38,919 nt of DNA from the NCBI GenBank assembly GCA_003214525.1, contig QCLN01000012.1:1-38919 (forward strand), read 5' to 3'. Made by a program: the position numbers and the translations under genes. This document shows, one piece after another, positions 1 to 8,363 of this stretch (within the stretch, counting starts at the first letter, position 1; each line of letters opens with the position of its first letter). The DNA is from Pelagibacteraceae bacterium AG-414-M23. Lineage in GTDB: Bacteria; Pseudomonadota; Alphaproteobacteria; Pelagibacterales; Pelagibacteraceae. The notes beneath the pieces were generated by a model. The model searched no databases and was not told the origin of the DNA. It was given only the letters and a program-made list of their open reading frames with translations.

Positions 1-316
1 TCCCCTCATCATAAATTTTTATTTTTTTTTTATAATTTTCAATATCTTGATTCGATGTAAAACCATCATTTAAGGTTGTATCAACTAAATAACCTGAATT
101 TCTAGCGCTTGATCCTTCGCCAGCCAATTGAGAGTCCACTAAAATAATTTTTGACGATTTATAATTATTAGCTAATCGTCTTGCAGCTGATAATCCAGTA
201 TATCCAGCTCCTACAATTAAATAATCGCATAACAAATCGCTAGTTAATTGTTTAATATTAGATCGTTTTGGTAAATTATTAATCCAGCCACAATTTGGAT
301 CATTTATTATTGGCAT
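1..316 (-). CDS. FAD-dependent oxidoreductase, N-terminal part (DAO family), truncated by window edge
   Basis: Only the first 105 residues are present; the gene runs off the left edge. The reading frame opens with ATG at 316-314. It shows a classic N-terminal dinucleotide-binding fold: GAGYTG at residues 36-41, an acidic residue at the end of the second strand (VDS, D61), and then GEGSSARNSG (66-75). That arrangement is typical of DadA/PuuB/TauY-like flavoproteins that oxidise amines or amino acids. The gene lies 6 bp downstream of ald on the same strand, so it is probably the third gene of the aminotransferase-ald operon. From context it could oxidise taurine or a related amine, in parallel with the transaminase, but the substrate cannot be read from this fragment. 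The family call is firm; the substrate is inference. Confidence 0.8.
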   Translation of the reverse strand, partial: MPIINDPNCGWINNLPKRSNIKQLTSDLLCDYLIVGAGYTGLSAARRLANNYKSSKIILVDSQLAGEGSSARNSGYLVDTTLNDGFTSNQDIENYKKKIKIYDEG

Positions 317-322
317 TAATTT

Positions 323-1435
323 TTAAATTGCTTGAGATGCAGGTGTGAAATTATATCCAAATGTGTCTGCAACTGCTTTATAAGTAACTTCGCCCTTAAA
401 AACATTTAAACCTTCTAAAAAGTTTTTATCTTCTTTGAGAGCTTTTTGATAACCTCTGTCTGCAAGTTTCATAAGAAAAGGTAGTGTTGCTTTATTTAAA
501 GCTAGTGTCGAAGTTCTTGGAACTCCTCCAGGCATATTTGCTACGCAATAATGAACCACATCATCCACAATATAAGTTGGATCTGCGTGAGTTGTTGGTT
601 TGCTTGTTTCAACACAACCGCCTTGGTCAATTGCAACATCAACAATTACAGATCCTCTTTTCATATCTTTTAACATTGATTTGTTAATTAATTTGGGAGC
701 TTCTGCTCCAGGTATTAACACGCCGCCAATAACAAGATCTGCACTTGAAATTAATTTATTAAAATCGGTTTTTCCTGTTAACTCAGGAATAATTTTATCT
801 CCAAATATTTCAGATAACTGTTGAAGTCTTTTTTCAGATTTATCTACAATATGAACTTTAGCTCTCAAACCAGTTGCTATGATTGCTGCATTTTCTCCAA
901 CAACTCCTCCTCCAAGTATAACTACAGTTCCTCCTTCTACTCCAGGAGCTCCACCTAATAACAATCCTCTTCCTTTTTGATTTTTTTCTAAACAATGCGC
1001 TCCTGCTTGAACTGACATTCTTCCAGCAACCGCACTCATTGGAGCAAGTAATGGAAGTCTTCCATTTTCATCGGTTACTGTTTCATAAGCGATACATATA
1101 GATTTACTTTTTACTAACCCCTCTGTTAATTCTTTAGCTGCTGCTAAATGAAGGTAGGTAAAAACAATTTGATTTTCTTTAATCATCTTTACTTCATTAG
1201 ATAAAGGCTCTTTCACTTTAACTATTATTTCTGCATCATTAAAAATATCTTCTGCTTTTTGAATAATTTTAGCACCAGCAGATTTGTATTGATCATTATC
1301 AAAACCTGCTTCGAAACCTCCATTGTTTTCAACTAAAACTTCATGACCGTTTGAAGTTAATGATTTAACGCTATCTGGTGTAAGTCCAATTCTATTTTCT
1401 TGAGGTTTGATTTCTTTAGGAACTCCAATTTTCAT
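323..1435 (-). CDS. ald: alanine dehydrogenase
   Basis: This is a 370-residue protein, the normal length for NAD-dependent L-alanine dehydrogenase, which interconverts alanine with pyruvate and ammonia. The N-terminus MKIGVPKEI with R15 and K75, the catalytic His in YLHLAAA (H96), the Rossmann motif GGGVVGENAA (175-184) and the Asp in VAIDQGG (D270) are all in place. It sits 6 bp downstream of the class III aminotransferase. In known taurine catabolism, taurine:pyruvate aminotransferase produces alanine and alanine dehydrogenase regenerates the pyruvate acceptor, releasing ammonium. The pairing therefore makes strong biochemical sense. The enzyme is cytoplasmic and normally hexameric. No Shine-Dalgarno is visible before the ATG, as is common in this window. 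Confidence 0.96.
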   Translation of the reverse strand: MKIGVPKEIKPQENRIGLTPDSVKSLTSNGHEVLVENNGGFEAGFDNDQYKSAGAKIIQKAEDIFNDAEIIVKVKEPLSNEVKMIKENQIVFTYLHLAAAKELTEGLVKSKSICIAYETVTDENGRLPLLAPMSAVAGRMSVQAGAHCLEKNQKGRGLLLGGAPGVEGGTVVILGGGVVGENAAIIATGLRAKVHIVDKSEKRLQQLSEIFGDKIIPELTGKTDFNKLISSADLVIGGVLIPGAEAPKLINKSMLKDMKRGSVIVDVAIDQGGCVETSKPTTHADPTYIVDDVVHYCVANMPGGVPRTSTLALNKATLPFLMKLADRGYQKALKEDKNFLEGLNVFKGEVTYKAVADTFGYNFTPASQAI

Positions 1436-1441
1436 AAAGAA

Positions 1442-2788
1442 CTAATTTTTTTTAGATTTTGCGTAGTTATTAATTCCAGTTCTAAGTTTTTCAATTATTT
1501 CATCAATATGTTTTTTTTCAGAAATAAACATTGGTGCTATTATTAAACAATCACCCGTAGCTTTAAAATTTACTCCAGCATCATAACAATGTTTAAAACA
1601 TGTAAAACCTGCTACGCCAGGTTTTTTATCCATTTTCATATCAATTCCTGCCATCATTCCATATCCTCTTATATTTTCAACTACATCAATATCCTTTAAC
1701 GAAAATATTGCTTCTTGAAAGTAAGGCGCCATTTCCTTTGATCTGTTAAATATATCTTCTTTTTCAAATATATCTTGCACAGCAAGTGCTGCTGCTACAG
1801 ATACTGGAATTCCAGAGTAAGTATATCCATGAAACAATTCTATAGTTCCTTTTGGTGAATTATCCATAATAGCGTCATAAATTTCCTCTTTGCATGCAAC
1901 AACTCCCATTGGAACAATTCCATTAGTTGTAGCTTTAGCCATAGTCATTAAATCTGGTGTTACACCAAATTCTTGAGCTCCAAATGCAGAACCCATTCTT
2001 CCCCAGCCTGTAATTACTTCATCAAAAATTAATAATATTCCATGTTTATCACAAATTTCTCTTAATCTTTGTAAGTAACCTTTTGGTGGAACTAAAGTTC
2101 CTGTTGAGCCTGCCACAGGTTCAACAATACAAGCTGCTATGTTTTCTCCTCCAAAATTTGCACAAATTCTTTCTAAATCATTTGCAAGTTCTGCTCCAGT
2201 TTCTGGTTGTCCTGATACAAACTTATGTTCTGGTAAATGTGTATGTCTCATATGAACTACACCTGGCATTAAAACACTCGCAAAAGTTTTAATATTATTT
2301 ACCATTCCTCCTACTGAAGTGGCTCCAATGTTCATTCCGTGGTAAGCTCTTTCTCTTCCAACAAATCTAAATCTTTGACCTTCTCCCCGTGCTTTATGAT
2401 AAGCAACCGAAATTTTAATTGCTGTTTCAACAGCTGTTGATCCACAAATTGTATAAAAAATTCTATTTAAATTTCCTGGTGTATGTTTTGATATTTTTGT
2501 TGCAAGTTCAAATGAGCCACCAAAACCTTGTTGGAATGGTTGTGCATAGTCTACTGTCTTTAATTGTTTTGTAATTGCCTCAATAATTTCCTCTCTACCG
2601 TGACCAAGTGGATTACAAAACAATCCAGAGCTCGCATCTATTTGGGTTTTTCCTTGATGATTTTTTAAATATACACCTTTTGCCTCTACTATTAATCTTG
2701 GATTTTCTTTAAAGTCTTTATTTGAAGTAAACGGCATCCAATGCTCATTAAGAGAATTGGGCATTTTAAATTTGTTTTCTGAACTCAT
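1442..2788 (-). CDS. tpa: class III aminotransferase, probable taurine/omega-amino acid:pyruvate aminotransferase
   Basis: A 448-residue PLP-dependent aminotransferase of fold type I. The DEVITGWGRMG segment (D256 pairs with the pyridine nitrogen) and the Schiff-base lysine in MAKATTNG (K285) are intact. The opening EHWMPFT and the ASSGLFCNPLGHG segment resemble beta-alanine/omega-amino acid:pyruvate aminotransferases more than the best-known Tpa enzymes. The taurine reading comes from context: it is divergent from tauABC and followed by ald. It would convert taurine and pyruvate to sulfoacetaldehyde and alanine in the cytoplasm. Beta-alanine, GABA or hypotaurine remain possible alternative substrates. 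It is first in a leftward operon. The family assignment is certain; the substrate is moderately supported. Confidence 0.8.
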   Translation of the reverse strand: MSSENKFKMPNSLNEHWMPFTSNKDFKENPRLIVEAKGVYLKNHQGKTQIDASSGLFCNPLGHGREEIIEAITKQLKTVDYAQPFQQGFGGSFELATKISKHTPGNLNRIFYTICGSTAVETAIKISVAYHKARGEGQRFRFVGRERAYHGMNIGATSVGGMVNNIKTFASVLMPGVVHMRHTHLPEHKFVSGQPETGAELANDLERICANFGGENIAACIVEPVAGSTGTLVPPKGYLQRLREICDKHGILLIFDEVITGWGRMGSAFGAQEFGVTPDLMTMAKATTNGIVPMGVVACKEEIYDAIMDNSPKGTIELFHGYTYSGIPVSVAAALAVQDIFEKEDIFNRSKEMAPYFQEAIFSLKDIDVVENIRGYGMMAGIDMKMDKKPGVAGFTCFKHCYDAGVNFKATGDCLIIAPMFISEKKHIDEIIEKLRTGINNYAKSKKN

Positions 2789-2989
2789 AATTTTAATTTT
2801 TTTTGTTTATCTAGTTTTTGATTTCATAGACTAATTTTTAAAAGCTCTCCATAAAAATCGTATTTTAAATGATACACTTTAAAGTTGTATATCTTCAGTT
2901 TTGCGAAGGGGTTATATAAACTACAGTTTACAACTCTCTTATTTTCTAATTTAATTGCTTTTTTAAATTTAAAAATAAGAGGAGATTAA
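2789..2989. promoter_or_regulatory. divergent control region between tpa and tauA
   Basis: This 201-bp spacer must carry promoters for both the leftward tpa operon and rightward tauA. It contains the palindrome ACTTTAAAGT (2877-2886) overlapping AGTTGTA (2883-2889). An inverted copy, TACAACT, lies at 2929-2935. A TATATAAA stretch at 2913-2920 could be the tauA -10 box. A strong Shine-Dalgarno sequence, AAGAGGAGA, precedes the tauA ATG, which is unusual in this window. No regulator gene is adjacent. The operator role of the repeats is inference. Confidence 0.45.
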
Positions 2990-3931
2990 ATGAAAAAAAT
3001 AATTAGTTTTATTCTAGGAACTATTGTTGCTCTTAACTTGTCAGTTTCAGTTGCTAATGCTGCTGCAAATGAAGTTAGAGTTGCATTCTTCTTAGAGTGG
3101 CCAACTCCAAACCAAGAAGATAAAGTTAAAAAAATCTTTGATAAAGCTTTGGGTGTGCCAGTAAAATGGACTAACTTTTCAAATGGTGGCGCGATGACTG
3201 ATGCTATGTTAGCAGGAGATATTGATATTTCTTACTCACAAGGTTTGGTGCCGTTTATAAATGCGGTTAAATCTAAAGCACCTTTGAAACTTGTAGACAT
3301 AGCTATGGAATACGGAATGGGTGGAACAACTTGTGTTACATCTAATGCTTCTGGTATTACAAAAGCTAATGCTTCTGAATTAGAAGGCAAAAAAGTTGCA
3401 GTTCCACTAGGAACTATGGCTGAGTATGTTTTTGATGAAAGTATGAAAGTTGTTGGAGCTGACAGAGGGAAAATGGATGTTATCCAAATGGATCCTGAAG
3501 AAGGAGCTGCTGCGTTAGTAAGTGGTGATGTTGTAATGGCATGTTTATTTGGTGGTAACTCAATCAAAGCAGCGACAGCAGTTGGAACAAGACTTTTAAC
3601 TGTTCAAGAAGCTAGAGATGCTGGTATCTTAGGTATAGATATTACATCTGTTACAGACAAATTCATGAAAGAAAACCCAGGAATGTTAAGAACTTTCATA
3701 GAAGTAACTCATGAAGCAAATGCTAGATATGCAGCAGGAAAATCTGACATGAATGTTATAGCAAAAGATGCTGAAATGAAGCTTGGTGATATGAAAGAAA
3801 CTATTGGTGGATTTAAATTTTTAACACCTGCGGAAACTAAAAAATCAATGGAAAGCGGTAATCTTGCTGGATTCTTAAAAGGAATGGATACTCCTAGCGG
3901 AGCAGTAGATACTAGTTTTTTACCTAATTAA
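2990..3931 (+). CDS. tauA: taurine ABC transporter, periplasmic substrate-binding protein
   Basis: A 313-residue periplasmic binding protein of the SsuA/THI5/NMT1-like family. It has a clean Sec signal peptide (MKKIISFILG, hydrophobic core, cleavage near VANA-A at about residue 25). The mature part starts with strand VRVAFFLEWPT followed by the N-terminal lobe. The GGAMTDAMLAGDIDISYSQG segment and the central VAVPLGTMAEYVF segment match TauA-type proteins. It is followed by tauB and tauC and is divergent from the aminotransferase-ald operon, which supports taurine as ligand. It has the best ribosome-binding site in the window and a strong terminator directly downstream, so it is probably made in excess over the rest of the transporter. 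A close sulfonate or amine ligand cannot be excluded. Confidence 0.92.
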   Translation: MKKIISFILGTIVALNLSVSVANAAANEVRVAFFLEWPTPNQEDKVKKIFDKALGVPVKWTNFSNGGAMTDAMLAGDIDISYSQGLVPFINAVKSKAPLKLVDIAMEYGMGGTTCVTSNASGITKANASELEGKKVAVPLGTMAEYVFDESMKVVGADRGKMDVIQMDPEEGAAALVSGDVVMACLFGGNSIKAATAVGTRLLTVQEARDAGILGIDITSVTDKFMKENPGMLRTFIEVTHEANARYAAGKSDMNVIAKDAEMKLGDMKETIGGFKFLTPAETKKSMESGNLAGFLKGMDTPSGAVDTSFLPN

Positions 3932-3953
3932 TTTTTAGTTTTAGATAAAAATA

Positions 3954-3990
3954 AATAGGCGCCAATTAATAAATTGGTGCCTATTTTTTT
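3954..3990 (+). terminator. intrinsic terminator/attenuator after tauA
   Basis: A 14-bp stem (3954-3967 with 3972-3985, one G-U pair) closes a 4-base AATA loop and runs into seven T residues (3984-3990). It lies 22 bp after the tauA stop and 26 bp before the tauB start. It should end most tauA transcripts, with limited read-through or a separate promoter serving tauBC. Confidence 0.9.
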
Positions 3991-4004
3991 AGCAAAAATT
4001 CAAT

Positions 4005-4010
4005 TATATT
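4005..4010 (+). promoter_or_regulatory. possible -10 box for leaderless tauB transcription
   Basis: TATATT stands 6 bases before the tauB ATG, just after the tauA terminator, and there is no Shine-Dalgarno sequence. A start at this site would give a leaderless tauB mRNA. No convincing -35 box is visible, so this is tentative. Confidence 0.35.
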
Positions 4011-4016
4011 ATTTAT

Positions 4017-4814
4017 ATGAGCGATCTAGTTTCTCAAAATCTAAACATGATTTTTAAAACTCCAAAAGGAGAAACTGTTCATGCATTAAAAGATTTAAAT
4101 TTCACACTTAGAAAAGGAGAACTTCTAACAGTCCTTGGTCCTTCTGGTTGCGGAAAAACAACTTTATTAAATATTGCAGCGGGATTTCTAAGACCTACCT
4201 CAGGATCAATTGTTTTAGGTGGTAATGAAATTAATGGACCTGGCGTTGAAAGAGGAATGGTGTTTCAACAAGGTGCATTGTTTGAGTGGTTAACTGTTGC
4301 TGAAAACGTAAATTTCGGTTTAAGGATGAAAAAAGAAGACCCTATCAAAACATCAAAAAAAGTTGAAGAATGGTTAGATATAGTGGGACTTAAAGGATTT
4401 GGAAATACTCCAACCTACCAATTATCTGGGGGAATGCAGCAAAGAGTTGCTCTTGCAAGATGTTTAATTAATGACCCAGATTTAATTTTAATGGATGAAC
4501 CTTTGGGAGCGCTTGATGCTTTAACTAGAGAAAAAATGCAGTCCTTAGTATTAAAAATTTGGAAAGAAACAGGAAAAACTATAATTTTAATTACTCACTC
4601 TGTAGAGGAAGCTTTACTACTTGGTGAAAGATTATATGTAATGGCACCAAGACCTGGACGTATACATAAAGAATACAAGCTACCTTTTGCTTCAATGGGA
4701 TTAAACGGAGATTTAAGAGAAATTAAAAAAAAGGAAGATTTTGCCAGCAAAAGAGAAGAGATCTTAGCCATGATTTGGAACATGGAAGAAGAAATAATGG
4801 GAAAAGATATTTAA
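4017..4814 (+). CDS. tauB: taurine ABC transporter, ATP-binding protein
   Basis: A 265-residue ABC ATPase of the nitrate/sulfonate/taurine class that powers uptake at the inner face of the membrane. Walker A is GPSGCGKTT (41-49), the Q-loop is VFQQGALF, the signature is LSGGMQQR (136-143), and Walker B is LILMDEP (156-162) followed by the D-loop GALDALT. The switch histidine is in ITHSVEEA. Length is normal for TauB/SsuB. The ATG at 4017 lacks a Shine-Dalgarno and follows the tauA terminator by 26 bp. The tauC gene starts one base after the stop codon, so tauB and tauC are one transcriptional unit and probably translationally coupled. Confidence 0.93.
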   Translation: MSDLVSQNLNMIFKTPKGETVHALKDLNFTLRKGELLTVLGPSGCGKTTLLNIAAGFLRPTSGSIVLGGNEINGPGVERGMVFQQGALFEWLTVAENVNFGLRMKKEDPIKTSKKVEEWLDIVGLKGFGNTPTYQLSGGMQQRVALARCLINDPDLILMDEPLGALDALTREKMQSLVLKIWKETGKTIILITHSVEEALLLGERLYVMAPRPGRIHKEYKLPFASMGLNGDLREIKKKEDFASKREEILAMIWNMEEEIMGKDI

Positions 4815-4815
4815 T

Positions 4816-6726
4816 ATGTTTACTCAAGTAATAACATTTTTAATTTTTTTTGCAGTTATAGGGTGCATTTTGTATGGAAGAAAATTAATTAAAACTGAAA
4901 AAATTGATGCAGTTTTTGGAAACCCTGAAAGAGCTAAAGGAGGAATTCATTGGGTTATTGTTGGAAGTAGTTTTTTACTATTAACATGGCTTTATTATTC
5001 TTGGGATATAGCAAAAGCTTTTTACCCAAAATCAGCTAACGAACTTTGCCAAGTTGGAAAAGTTAACGATTCATTGCTTTCATTAAAATATTTATTTCCA
5101 ATAGAAGAAAGGCAATTTAAAAGCACTTTCGTTATCCAAAGTGAAAATAAAAATATTGCTAAAATAGCTTTAGAAATTGAAAATACGTCAGGCCTAAGAG
5201 ATCAAGATAAAAATAAGCTTTTAAGTTTAGTTGCAAAGACTAAAAATACAATTCCGCTATTAACAAATGAAAAACTACTGGAAAATGAAATTAAAGTTAA
5301 AATCGATGAATTAACTAAGAAAATTACTCAATTAACAATAAAATTTCAAAAAGAAAGTTATCCAGAAGAAACAACAGAAGATGAAAATAAAAGAAAAGAA
5401 GAGGCGGTAAAAGAAGGTGAATGGGGAGCTTCAGGAACTGCAGTAGAACAAACAATAGAAATTCCGATTATTCCTAAAACAAGAAAAGGATTAAAATTTG
5501 ATGCAGTTTCAAAAGAATTAAAAATAATCAGTGATGAATTTTTTAAGTTAAGAAATCACAATCCTGATTATAAGAGAGAAATGAAAGAGATTAAGGATGA
5601 AATTAAAAAATATAGATCTGATTTAGGTGACGCACAAGAAGTTGCATCTACTTTAGCAAAAGATATTCTTAAAATTGCAAGAAGAATAGAGTATGCAAGT
5701 ATTTTTCCACCAAAAACTCTGAATGGTATGAACCGGGCAATATTAGAGTTTGACAATGTTCAGAAAAAAGAACAAGGATATCTAAGATTAGTAGATGTTT
5801 TTTTATTTCCTTCTGGAACAATCGTATCAAGCGGTCCTAGCTGTTCAGAACAGGGTTCTGGTAGGTGGCTACCTAAACCTTCGGATACTTTAAATAAATT
5901 TATTCTTTTATTAAAACCAAGTGTTGGATTTAAAAATATTCCATTAATTTGGTATGAAATGATGGACGTAAGTAAGATAATTGGTTTTATTCTTCCGGAT
6001 TGGATTGCAGATATAATACCTGGAAAATACCCCGTTCATAGTGAAGATGGTACTGTAAAACCAAACTTTAAAAGTAAAATTTTAAAGATAGTAACTGGTG
6101 AATTTAAATTATTTAAAATACCTGTTCCTATGGGTCATATATGGGACTCTTTTTTAAGAGTATTCTTAGGTTTAATTTTTGGAATAATTATCGGTGTTCC
6201 TTTAGGTTTGTTTATGGGTCTAAATAGATTTGCTAAAGGATTTTTTGATCCATTAATTGAATTATATAGACCAGTGCCACCACTTGCTTGGGCTCCACTG
6301 GTAATTTCCGTTCTTGGAATTGATAATATTGGAAAAGTATTTTTATTATTCATGGTATCCCTATCTATTATGATAATCTCAGCAAGAGCTGGTGCTTCCG
6401 GAACACAACTGTCTAAGATACATGCGGCTCATTCATTGGGTGCTTCTAGATGGCAAATTCTTAGATATGTAATATTTCCAAACTCATTACCTGAAATATT
6501 AACTGGTGTAAGGGTTGCGATTGGTATGTGTTGGGGAACATTAGTTGCTGCAGAATTTTTAGCAGGAACAACAGGTATTGGTTTTGTTGAAAACGTTGCA
6601 AAAAAATATTTTCAATATGAAGTGATCTGGATAACTATCTTTGTTATGGGTATGCTTGGTCTCTTATTTGATATCACACTTAGAAAAATTATAGATAAAA
6701 CAATTCCATGGCGTGGAAAAGGTTAA
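4816..6726 (+). CDS. tauC: taurine ABC transporter permease with long N-terminal extension
   Basis: At 636 residues this is more than twice the usual TauC/SsuC length (about 250-280). The C-terminal part (roughly 440-636) is an ordinary binding-protein-dependent permease domain. It has several membrane segments and the ATPase-coupling EAA loop AAHSLGASRWQILR (537-550) ending in FPNSLPEI. Before it lie a membrane segment at 3-20, another at about 44-66, and then a hydrophilic region of about 350 residues rich in Lys/Glu. That region shows likely coiled-coil or helical-hairpin stretches (110-175, 228-290). With two preceding membrane segments, the extra region may lie in the periplasm, but topology is inferred. 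The downstream sugar dehydrogenase start overlaps the tauC end by 19 bp. Confidence 0.85.
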   Translation: MFTQVITFLIFFAVIGCILYGRKLIKTEKIDAVFGNPERAKGGIHWVIVGSSFLLLTWLYYSWDIAKAFYPKSANELCQVGKVNDSLLSLKYLFPIEERQFKSTFVIQSENKNIAKIALEIENTSGLRDQDKNKLLSLVAKTKNTIPLLTNEKLLENEIKVKIDELTKKITQLTIKFQKESYPEETTEDENKRKEEAVKEGEWGASGTAVEQTIEIPIIPKTRKGLKFDAVSKELKIISDEFFKLRNHNPDYKREMKEIKDEIKKYRSDLGDAQEVASTLAKDILKIARRIEYASIFPPKTLNGMNRAILEFDNVQKKEQGYLRLVDVFLFPSGTIVSSGPSCSEQGSGRWLPKPSDTLNKFILLLKPSVGFKNIPLIWYEMMDVSKIIGFILPDWIADIIPGKYPVHSEDGTVKPNFKSKILKIVTGEFKLFKIPVPMGHIWDSFLRVFLGLIFGIIIGVPLGLFMGLNRFAKGFFDPLIELYRPVPPLAWAPLVISVLGIDNIGKVFLLFMVSLSIMIISARAGASGTQLSKIHAAHSLGASRWQILRYVIFPNSLPEILTGVRVAIGMCWGTLVAAEFLAGTTGIGFVENVAKKYFQYEVIWITIFVMGMLGLLFDITLRKIIDKTIPWRGKG

Positions 6727-7775
6727 TAATATTTTTTTCTTTCTGTTTCTATATTTCAATATCCCATGCAGAAGAATTTGTTTTTAAAAAAATTATAAAT
6801 TTGAATGATCCATGGGGATCAGCATTTATATCTAATGAAAATTTATTAATTACAGAAAAATCTGGTAAAATTAAATTGTTTAATTTAGATACAAAAAAAA
6901 TTCTTGATATCTCACATAATTTAAATGTTTTGGAACACGGTCAAGGTGGTCTTTTAGATATAATTTATCAAAATAAAACTGTTTGGGTTTCATATACAGA
7001 AAATAGAGGTGATTTTAAAACCTCCACTTCAATTGCTAAAGGTAAATTTAAAACAGATAAAATAAATTTTAATAATATTTTTCAAGCTTATCCTCCTATA
7101 AATTCTCGTTATCACTTTGGTTCAAGATTAGGAATCAAAGATCAATACCTCTTCGCTTCAGTAGGTGAAAGAGGTGAAGGTATGATTGCGCAAGATGCTA
7201 CAAAACATCCTGGAAGCATTATTAGAATTTTTTTAGATGGTAGCATACCTAATGATAATCCAAAATTCGTCGATAAAAAAAATTGGTTACCAGAAATTTA
7301 TCAAATTGGTGTTAGAAATCCCCAAGGGTTAACAGTATCACCTTTTGATAATAAAATTTATATTAGTAACCATGGCGCAAAAGGTGGGGACTGGTTTGGA
7401 GAAGTAAAAAAAGGAGAGAATTATGGATGGAAAATTTTAGGTTGGGGTGGCACTAATTACAGTGGATTAAAAATTGGACCTAAATGGAAAGCTGGATTTA
7501 CAAAAGCAATTCAATACTGGGTACCTTCAATAGCAACAAGCGCTATTACAATTTATAAAGGTGACGAATTTAATGATTGGAATGGTCAAGCTTTAATTAC
7601 TTCTTTGAAAGATAGGTCTCTTAGAAAACTTGATTTCACAAATCTTAAAAACGTTAAAGAAGACATTATTTTTAAAAATAAGATTGGAAGAATAAGAGAC
7701 ATACAAATTCATCCTGCAAATGGTAAATTGTATTTTCTTAGTCAAGATGCGTTATGGTTAATGGAGAAAAAATAA
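6708..7775 (+). CDS. PQQ-dependent aldose sugar dehydrogenase-like (GSDH/YliI family), secreted
   Basis: A 355-residue six-bladed beta-propeller protein of the glucose/sorbosone dehydrogenase family. It has a signal peptide (MAWKRLIIFFSFCFYISISHA, cleavage near residue 21). Family marks include GQGGLLDI (78-85), YHFGSRLG (135-142), SVGERGEG (151-158), IGVRNPQGL (200-208) and GENYGW (236-241). H136, R140 and R203 are placed like the PQQ-contacting residues of YliI/sGDH. It would act in the periplasm on an aldose, passing electrons to the respiratory chain. Its start overlaps the end of tauC by 19 bp and dhaL follows directly, so it is co-transcribed with the transporter. Why it sits with taurine uptake is unclear. 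PQQ synthesis genes are not in the window. Confidence 0.85.
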   Translation: MAWKRLIIFFSFCFYISISHAEEFVFKKIINLNDPWGSAFISNENLLITEKSGKIKLFNLDTKKILDISHNLNVLEHGQGGLLDIIYQNKTVWVSYTENRGDFKTSTSIAKGKFKTDKINFNNIFQAYPPINSRYHFGSRLGIKDQYLFASVGERGEGMIAQDATKHPGSIIRIFLDGSIPNDNPKFVDKKNWLPEIYQIGVRNPQGLTVSPFDNKIYISNHGAKGGDWFGEVKKGENYGWKILGWGGTNYSGLKIGPKWKAGFTKAIQYWVPSIATSAITIYKGDEFNDWNGQALITSLKDRSLRKLDFTNLKNVKEDIIFKNKIGRIRDIQIHPANGKLYFLSQDALWLMEKK

Positions 7776-8363
7776 ATGCTAAATAAAAAATTAATGGAAA
7801 AAATTTTTGAAAAATTGCTTTCTGAAGCTAAAAATTCATATGATGATTTTAATGAAGCGGATGGTAAAATTGGTGATGGAGATCTAGGAATTACTATTAA
7901 AAGTGGTTTAGAAGAAATTAATAATAACATTAGTAAATTTAACGATGATTTGGGATCAAACTTTATGATTTGCTCGCATGCATTTGTTAAAAAATCTGGC
8001 TCTAGTTTTGGAACACTAATAGCGTTTTCATTTATGAATATTTCAAAAATTCTAAAAGGCAAAACTCAATGTAATCACGAAGATATTGTAGGTATTTTTG
8101 AAACTGCGTTAAAAACAATTCTTGAAAGAGGTAAGACTAATCTTGGTGATAAAACAATAGCTGATAGTTTGAATTTAATAATAAAAAAACTTAAGGAAAA
8201 TAAAAATTATTCTGAAGTTTTTAAATTAGCCACTAAGCAAGCGTTAGAAGATTTTAAAGGTAAAAAGATTAAAATTGGAAGAGCTAGAATGTTTGAGGAT
8301 AAAACTAAGGAATTAGATGATCCTGGTATGTACGCATTAAATAAATTAAGCCAAATATTTTAA
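7776..8363 (+). CDS. dhaL: dihydroxyacetone kinase-like DhaL subunit
   Basis: A 195-residue DhaL-type protein, the ADP/ATP-binding helical-barrel subunit of dihydroxyacetone-type kinases. The three Mg-binding Asp residues stand in ADGKIGDGDLG (D29, D34, D36), and KKSGSSFGT provides the Ser/Gly loop typical of the nucleotide site. Later parts (LGDKTIADSL, near 125-135) also fit. It starts immediately after the sugar dehydrogenase stop; a second Met at residue 7 is an alternative start. Its partner DhaK is encoded at 13743 on the same strand, 5.4 kb away, with seven opposite-strand genes between. No DhaM is seen, so an ATP-dependent kinase is likely. The tail overlaps the convergent sulfotransferase gene by 18 bp. 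Confidence 0.88.
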   Translation: MLNKKLMEKIFEKLLSEAKNSYDDFNEADGKIGDGDLGITIKSGLEEINNNISKFNDDLGSNFMICSHAFVKKSGSSFGTLIAFSFMNISKILKGKTQCNHEDIVGIFETALKTILERGKTNLGDKTIADSLNLIIKKLKENKNYSEVFKLATKQALEDFKGKKIKIGRARMFEDKTKELDDPGMYALNKLSQIF

